Below, piece by piece: positions 7,466 through 10,747 of a stretch of 10,747 nucleotides of DNA; positions within the stretch are counted from its first letter, which is position 1; every line of letters starts with the position of its first letter. The stretch is from assembly GCA_003024985.2 (NCBI GenBank), contig PXIH01S0002312.1; one strand, given 5' to 3'. The stretch comes from Euperipatoides rowelli (lineage: Eukaryota > Onychophora > Udeonychophora > Euonychophora > Peripatopsidae). The translations under genes were made by a program, and so were the position numbers. The notes under the pieces are model-generated. The model saw only the letters and a program-made list of their open reading frames with translations. It made no database searches and was not told the origin of the DNA.

Positions 7466-7891
7466 TCATATCAGAGGCACAGCATTCTTCCTAAAATATA
7501 TTGAAGTAGTCAAAGAAGACATCTCACCGCGGGAAGCAGCTATCATTTTCCTCAACATAAAATATGGCCAGTTCCTTGCATACTTATATAATTCAGCATG
7601 TTCAAGTGCACATCTGATATAGAACGGAACCTGGTTCTGATTAATATCCTTCATTCTCGAAATAGCACCCTCCAACTCACCAAGCCTTCATCCAATGCCT
7701 ATCCTGCTCCCCTCAGCAAACAAGCTCTTGAACTGAAAATAATTTGACATGGTAAAACGCTCAAAGAGAAAATGGTTAGCATACCCATAAATATAAAAAA
7801 AAGCCTCATTAAAACCTAAATTAGGAGAAGTAAAAGGATGTTTGCACAGTGCTGAATAAGTCGGTATAAGCCTAACAACAGAGCAACCCAT
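7466..7891 (-). pseudogene. ORF2 linker between endonuclease and RT, broken frames
   Basis: Two minus-strand open blocks lie here, 7688-7891 (containing FERFTMSNYFQFKSLFAEGS) and 7466-7675 (containing EGAISRMKDINQ and KMIAASRGEMSSLTTSIYF). In LINE ORF2 proteins the stretch between endonuclease and RT is helical and poorly conserved, and these blocks fit it by position and continuity. A stop lies between them. The frame at the upstream edge is disturbed by a 23-bp tandem duplication. Confidence 0.65.
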
Positions 7892-7916
7892 TGCCTAACA
7901 ACAGAGCACCCCATTG
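7871..7916. repeat. 23-bp tandem duplication inside ORF2
   Basis: CCTAACAACAGAGC plus nine bases occupies 7871-7893 and recurs at 7894-7916 with one mismatch in 23. Since 23 is not a multiple of three, the duplication shifts the ORF2 frame. It is probably a replication-slippage event after the element inserted. Confidence 0.9.
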
Positions 7917-7995
7917 CCTAAGCAAGTGAGGCATTGTCCAAAAACGAAAAGGGCTGTACATTAAATTTAATTTGGGAAAACCAGTTCCTTGATAT

Positions 7996-8579
7996 TTAAA
8001 TATAATCCAACACATTAGAGCAGGCTGCATAATGAATAGGCATGACATGTCGACCGGACAACTTGGCAACATTCACTAATTGAAGCCTCTGAAAGTGAGC
8101 GTCAAAAAATTTATCAACCAATAAATCTTTATGGTTGAAATCCCCCGCAAAAATATCAGCATCAAAACTGCAGGCAGCCCAGCCATTCCCTTCTGAAAAA
8201 GTACCTAATATGAGGCAAATTGCTAGGACCATAATAATTAAGAATCAAAACTTTCAACCCATTGTATACAAAGGTCAGAATGACATATCTGGAATTAGCC
8301 TTTACAATGTTAAGATTTGAAATAACCAAATCCTTGCTAATCAGCACCACAACCCCCCTATAGGCCTTCATTGCAGTTTCCTGAATAATTACAAAGTACC
8401 TCTCCAAACCAGCCATACTACCCCCACTTCCTACTATTGTATAACTTTGTCTCTTGGACAAAACATACCTGAATCTGATTTTGGAGCACAAATTTTAATA
8501 ATTGTTTCTTCTTCCAAAAAATATTCATCCCTTGAATATTCAAGGAAGCCACCTTCAACTTTGGAGAGTAATTAGCCAT
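7996..8579 (-). pseudogene. ORF2 start and APE-type endonuclease domain, frameshifted
   Basis: ORF2 appears to start at ATG 8577-8579 with MANYSPKLKVASLNIQG, then FVQETKLYNSRKWG before a TAG (8418-8420). The domain continues in a second frame with AYRGVVVLISKDL and VLILNYYGPSN. A third frame carries DADIFAGDFNHKDLLVDKFF, with GDFN at 8134-8145, and ends in CSNVLDYI at a stop. These are the N, E, D and N residues and the terminal S-x-x-x-D-Y-I block expected in order for APE endonucleases, which nick the target DNA for LINE integration. The final SDH motif is not recognisable. At least two frameshifts (near 8361 and near 8170) and one internal stop inactivate it. The start fits because homologous APE domains also begin within about ten residues of the initiator. 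Confidence 0.85.
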
Positions 8580-8900
8580 AATGTATAGAAACAATACACC
8601 TGTTCACCTCCTGTCCACTAATAAACACAGAAAAAATATTAAAGCAAATGGTTTGCACAAAATAGAATGTGACCTCACAAAGAAGAAGAAAAAAATGCAT
8701 CCTATAATTGGAATTAAAATTATTCGATAAACTGTTATATATAACACACCCCTTCCCCCCAAACCACAAACAATACTGTAGGTAGCCACGCAACCTAAAA
8801 ATGCTCACAAAGATTAACATCACTAGAAAAATAATGACACAAGAAAAAGTACCAGTAACCCACATATTCCCTATGTATCACCAAGCTTCAAATTTTTCCT

Positions 8901-8926
8901 CCCCCCCCCCCAAAAAAAAAAAAAAA
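8901..8926. repeat. Homopolymer block C11-A15
   Basis: Eleven C residues (8901-8911) run directly into fifteen A residues (8912-8926). On the LINE sense strand this reads T15 then G11, just upstream of ORF2. Such runs are prone to slippage and sequencing error. Confidence 0.95.
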
Positions 8927-8963
8927 CAGGATCCTGAGACTTGTCTGAACTGCTTTCCTGAAA

Positions 8964-8977
8964 CCCCCCCCCCCCCC
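8964..8977. repeat. Homopolymer block C14
   Basis: Fourteen C residues, read as G14 on the LINE sense strand, lie 52 bases from the C11 run. In translation they give a Gly run. They may be a G-quadruplex-forming tract or slippage expansion. Confidence 0.95.
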
Positions 8978-9885
8978 AACAGAGGGCCCATCGTCTTCCA
9001 ATATACCACAAACCTGTTGCTCATCCTTATTGATAACATTTGGTACTCCTGGAATTGAGACTGATTAAAAAACAGCTGCAGTTGAGAGTCCGTGTCTTGC
9101 TCAGTTTGCTCTGTAGACTCACCCACCAAAGATTGATCGAGCTGATCATCCAAAGAAACACCATCCATCTCACTCAACATAAAATCTGAAAGGGGAACGT
9201 CATCCCCATCCTTGCTCACAGCCTTACTATACGATGAAAAGCATGAATGCTGCCCCTTAGCCTGCAAAGAATGACAGGAGGGGCACCATCTTTAGGGGTA
9301 AACCCTGACATTGTGGTCCTCACTTCTCACCTAAAACACATCAGGGTCCCCTCCCCCCTTCATGGCCAGCCAGCCCTTCAGCCTAGAAATTAACTTTTTG
9401 GAATAAGGAAAGTCAATTATGGTCACATCCAGGATTCAGCTGAAAAGTCACAAATACAGGGTTGTTGAAAAAACAGTTTGATCGTCATACTGCTTAACGG
9501 ACGGCTTCGGCATCAATACCTTCCCATACGGTTGTAGAATGAAAGAGAGTTCTGCCAATATGGTTCAAAAGGGCAGCCAAGCACAAATTATATTTGAATT
9601 AGTAATGGCATTCACAAATAATACAAACTTACAGCCATATTTCACAAAAACTTTCCTAAATGAGGCAATTGCGTCTTGACTCTTTAAAGGCCAGGAAACG
9701 ATATGCATGAATGTTAAGTCTTGTATATTCATCTAGCTGAGACAACAGCCCCATAGCAGCCAAAATATAAACCATATTCTGCAACAGAAAGTTTTGATAC
9801 GATACTTGAGTTCTCATCCACAATTAAAACACAACCGAGTTTTCCATCACTAGAGAAGAATAACTAGTAAAATTATTTATAATAG

Positions 9886-10122
9886 AATCCTTTAGTCCAC
9901 TGACAGGATATGAAATAGCAAAGGTATCCATTCTGCAACCAATTAACATGAAAGTCAATTTTGAACAAAATTAGAGGGCCTGAAAAACATCAACCACACC
10001 AAATAGCCCAAGCGCTAAAGAAAACGTTATCAAACTAAGGAGATGTTTTAATTCCAACAATATTACAAAAACAGTGAATATATTTGCAAACTGTTCTACT
10101 AAATAATCCTTTAAACCACTGA
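9886..10122 (-). repeat. Paired segment in ORF1 region, ~219 bp apart
   Basis: AATCCTTTAGTCCACTGA at 9886-9903 and AATCCTTTAAACCACTGA at 10105-10122 differ at two of 18 positions. Both encode SGLKD on the minus strand, followed by loosely similar hydrophobic sequence. This suggests an internal duplication in ORF1 or its leader. Confidence 0.5.
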
Positions 10123-10261
10123 AAATAATTAATATACCTTTATAAACAGTCCACACATGGTAAAACTGGTAAACACACAACAAAACGGCATAAACTTGAT
10201 GAATTCTCCAGGTAAACAAAACCCTGGTAGTGCTTTCTACTTCCAGGCGTGACATGATCTG

Positions 10262-10275
10262 ATCACCTTCTTTCT
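10262..10275. repeat. LINE target-site duplication, right copy
   Basis: This is an exact match to 2400-2413, positioned directly beyond the 5' end of the minus-strand LINE. With the A-tail at the other end it supports one clean insertion of a near full-length element. Confidence 0.75.
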
Positions 10276-10655
10276 CTTAGAATTTTATCAAAATGTCCAA
10301 GATATATATATTTTTTAATTTTAGAAGGAGTCAAAGTGAGAGGGATTCTGTGCTCTCCACTTGCTGTTCGTATTTGCAAGTTCATAGTAAAGCAATGAAA
10401 ATTTGCACAAACAAGTGTAATAAATAAAGAATAAAAAAAATAGATGATCCACTATCATATTATTTAGTCATGCTTCTTTGTACATGATGTAAATAGTAAA
10501 CCATGGAAGTGTCTATAGCTGTGATTCAGTTTCCAAAACTTTTTTATGATGTCTTATAATAATATGCTAGGAAAATAAACAATAAAATGCATATTTTCAG
10601 ATTTTCACATCAGCTGTGCACAAATTTTTGATATGCCACTGCAGAAATCTAATTC
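10276..10655. other. Right flank, no recognisable gene
   Basis: AT-rich sequence with no protein-like frame, RNA gene or repeat boundary that I can support. It should be the continuation of the host locus seen just left of 2400. Confidence 0.45.
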
Positions 10656-10747
10656 TTAACCCTTTCCACTCCAAAGTCGACTGAGAGACGCCCAAAATCA
10701 ATTAGCAATTCCACTCCAAAGTCGTTGAAAAATGCCCAATTAATTCT
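10656..10747. mobile_element. Terminus of a TTAA-type (piggyBac-like) element, cut by the window edge
   Basis: TTAA (10656-10659) is followed by CCCTTTCCACTCCAAAGTCG. The 16-base block TTCCACTCCAAAGTCG occurs at 10664-10679 and again at 10709-10724, and the GCCCAA that follows also keeps the 45-bp period. TTAA plus CCCTTT is typical of piggyBac-family ends, and subterminal repeats are common in non-autonomous members. The motif AGACGCCCA (10686-10694) is the reverse complement of 6753-6761 inside the 4220-6949 insertion. Confidence 0.5.

Larger units (their letters stand above)
8878..10255 (-). pseudogene. Degenerate ORF1 region of the LINE
   Basis: Minus-strand fragments upstream of ORF2 are too broken to reconstruct. 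The best piece (8878-9267) begins QAKGQHSCFSSYSKAVSKDG and continues acidic and Gln-rich (DQLDQSLVGESTEQTEQDTD). Just upstream a frame reads RWCPSCHSLQ and then KGQHSC, a C-x2-C-x8-H-x-C cluster that may be a zinc-knuckle relic. ORF1 proteins bind LINE RNA and often carry such fingers. The first block from the 5' end (9971-10255) is hydrophobic and unrecognised. A segment containing SGLKD occurs twice (about 10105 and 9886). Assignment as ORF1 rests mainly on position between the element 5' end and ORF2. Confidence 0.5.
2414..10261 (-). mobile_element. Degenerate, near full-length non-LTR retrotransposon (LINE, L1/Tx1-like group)
   Basis: The element lies on the minus strand, 5' end near 10261 and 3' A-rich tail at 2414-2430, between 14-bp direct repeats. 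Without the 2.73-kb insertion it is about 5.1 kb, a usual length for a two-ORF LINE. In order it holds ORF1 remnants, an ORF2 with APE endonuclease motifs (LNIQG, FVQETK, AGDFN), reverse-transcriptase motifs (GSAPGPD, RPIN, KGRS, KAFD, RRGITQGSPLS, YVDD), a C-terminal GLALHEV segment and a CCHC motif, then AATAAA and a tail. APE plus RT plus a C-terminal CCHC, with target-site duplications and an A-tail, fits the L1/Tx1 side of the LINE tree better than R2-type or RTE-type elements. The exact clade is inference. Frameshifts, stops and an altered catalytic residue show it cannot act by itself. Confidence 0.9.

Noticed and set aside
8572-8865. Minus-strand frame rich in hydrophobic residues, resembling a membrane protein
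   Set aside because: It overlaps the spacer just upstream of ORF2 in the LINE. Hydrophobicity comes from T-rich sequence, and no membrane protein is expected there.
8801-9058. Plus-strand frame with a Pro run and a Lys run
   Set aside because: Antisense shadow over the C11-A15 and C14 homopolymers in the ORF1 region.
2365-10295. TTATCAAAATG shared between left (2365-2375) and right (10285-10295) flanks, as a longer target duplication
   Set aside because: The 11-bp AT-rich match lies at different distances and on opposite sides of the 14-bp repeat, so it cannot be part of the same duplication.
1-10747. CRISPR array, phage, retron or other prokaryotic system
   Set aside because: No regularly spaced identical repeats, no prokaryotic gene layout, and the RT belongs to an APE-type LINE.

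Overview
This is AT-rich eukaryotic DNA, most likely from an animal nuclear genome and perhaps an invertebrate. It has no bacterial-style operons, and its coding remnants are those of transposable elements. The dominant object is one old non-LTR retrotransposon (LINE) on the minus strand. It lies between a 14-bp direct repeat (2400-2413 and 10262-10275) that looks like its target-site duplication. Species cannot be named from the sequence.

Layout. 1-2399 is left flank: mostly non-coding, with one minus-strand open frame at 602-835 that reads like a real exon, and a tandem-plus-inverted repeat cluster at 1503-1626. 2414-10261 is the LINE, reading right to left: ORF1 remnants (about 8878-10255), ORF2 beginning at 8579 with an APE-type endonuclease, a linker, a reverse transcriptase with its YVDD box at 3805-3816, and a C-terminal CCHC motif near 2954-3003. 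It ends in an AATAAA signal, a small hairpin and an A-rich tail. Many frameshifts and stops, plus a catalytic Asp-to-Asn change, show that it is dead.

The reverse-transcriptase domain is split by a 2.73-kb insertion (4220-6949) flanked on both sides by TTAA. It has CCTT termini, as expected for a piggyBac-type DNA transposon. It carries no transposase. Inside it is a second TTAA-bordered copy of its own left end (6316-6320 onward), so it is composite or nested. Taking the insert out brings the RT block ending at 6954 next to the KGRS motif at 4205-4216.

The right flank (10276-10747) is non-coding. It ends in another TTAA-bordered terminus of piggyBac style with a 45-bp subterminal tandem repeat, cut by the window edge.

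Nothing here works together as a living pathway. The window is a layered record: LINE insertion, LINE decay, and a TTAA-transposon insertion into it, beside a possible host exon. I saw no CRISPR, tRNA, rRNA or intact protein-coding gene.
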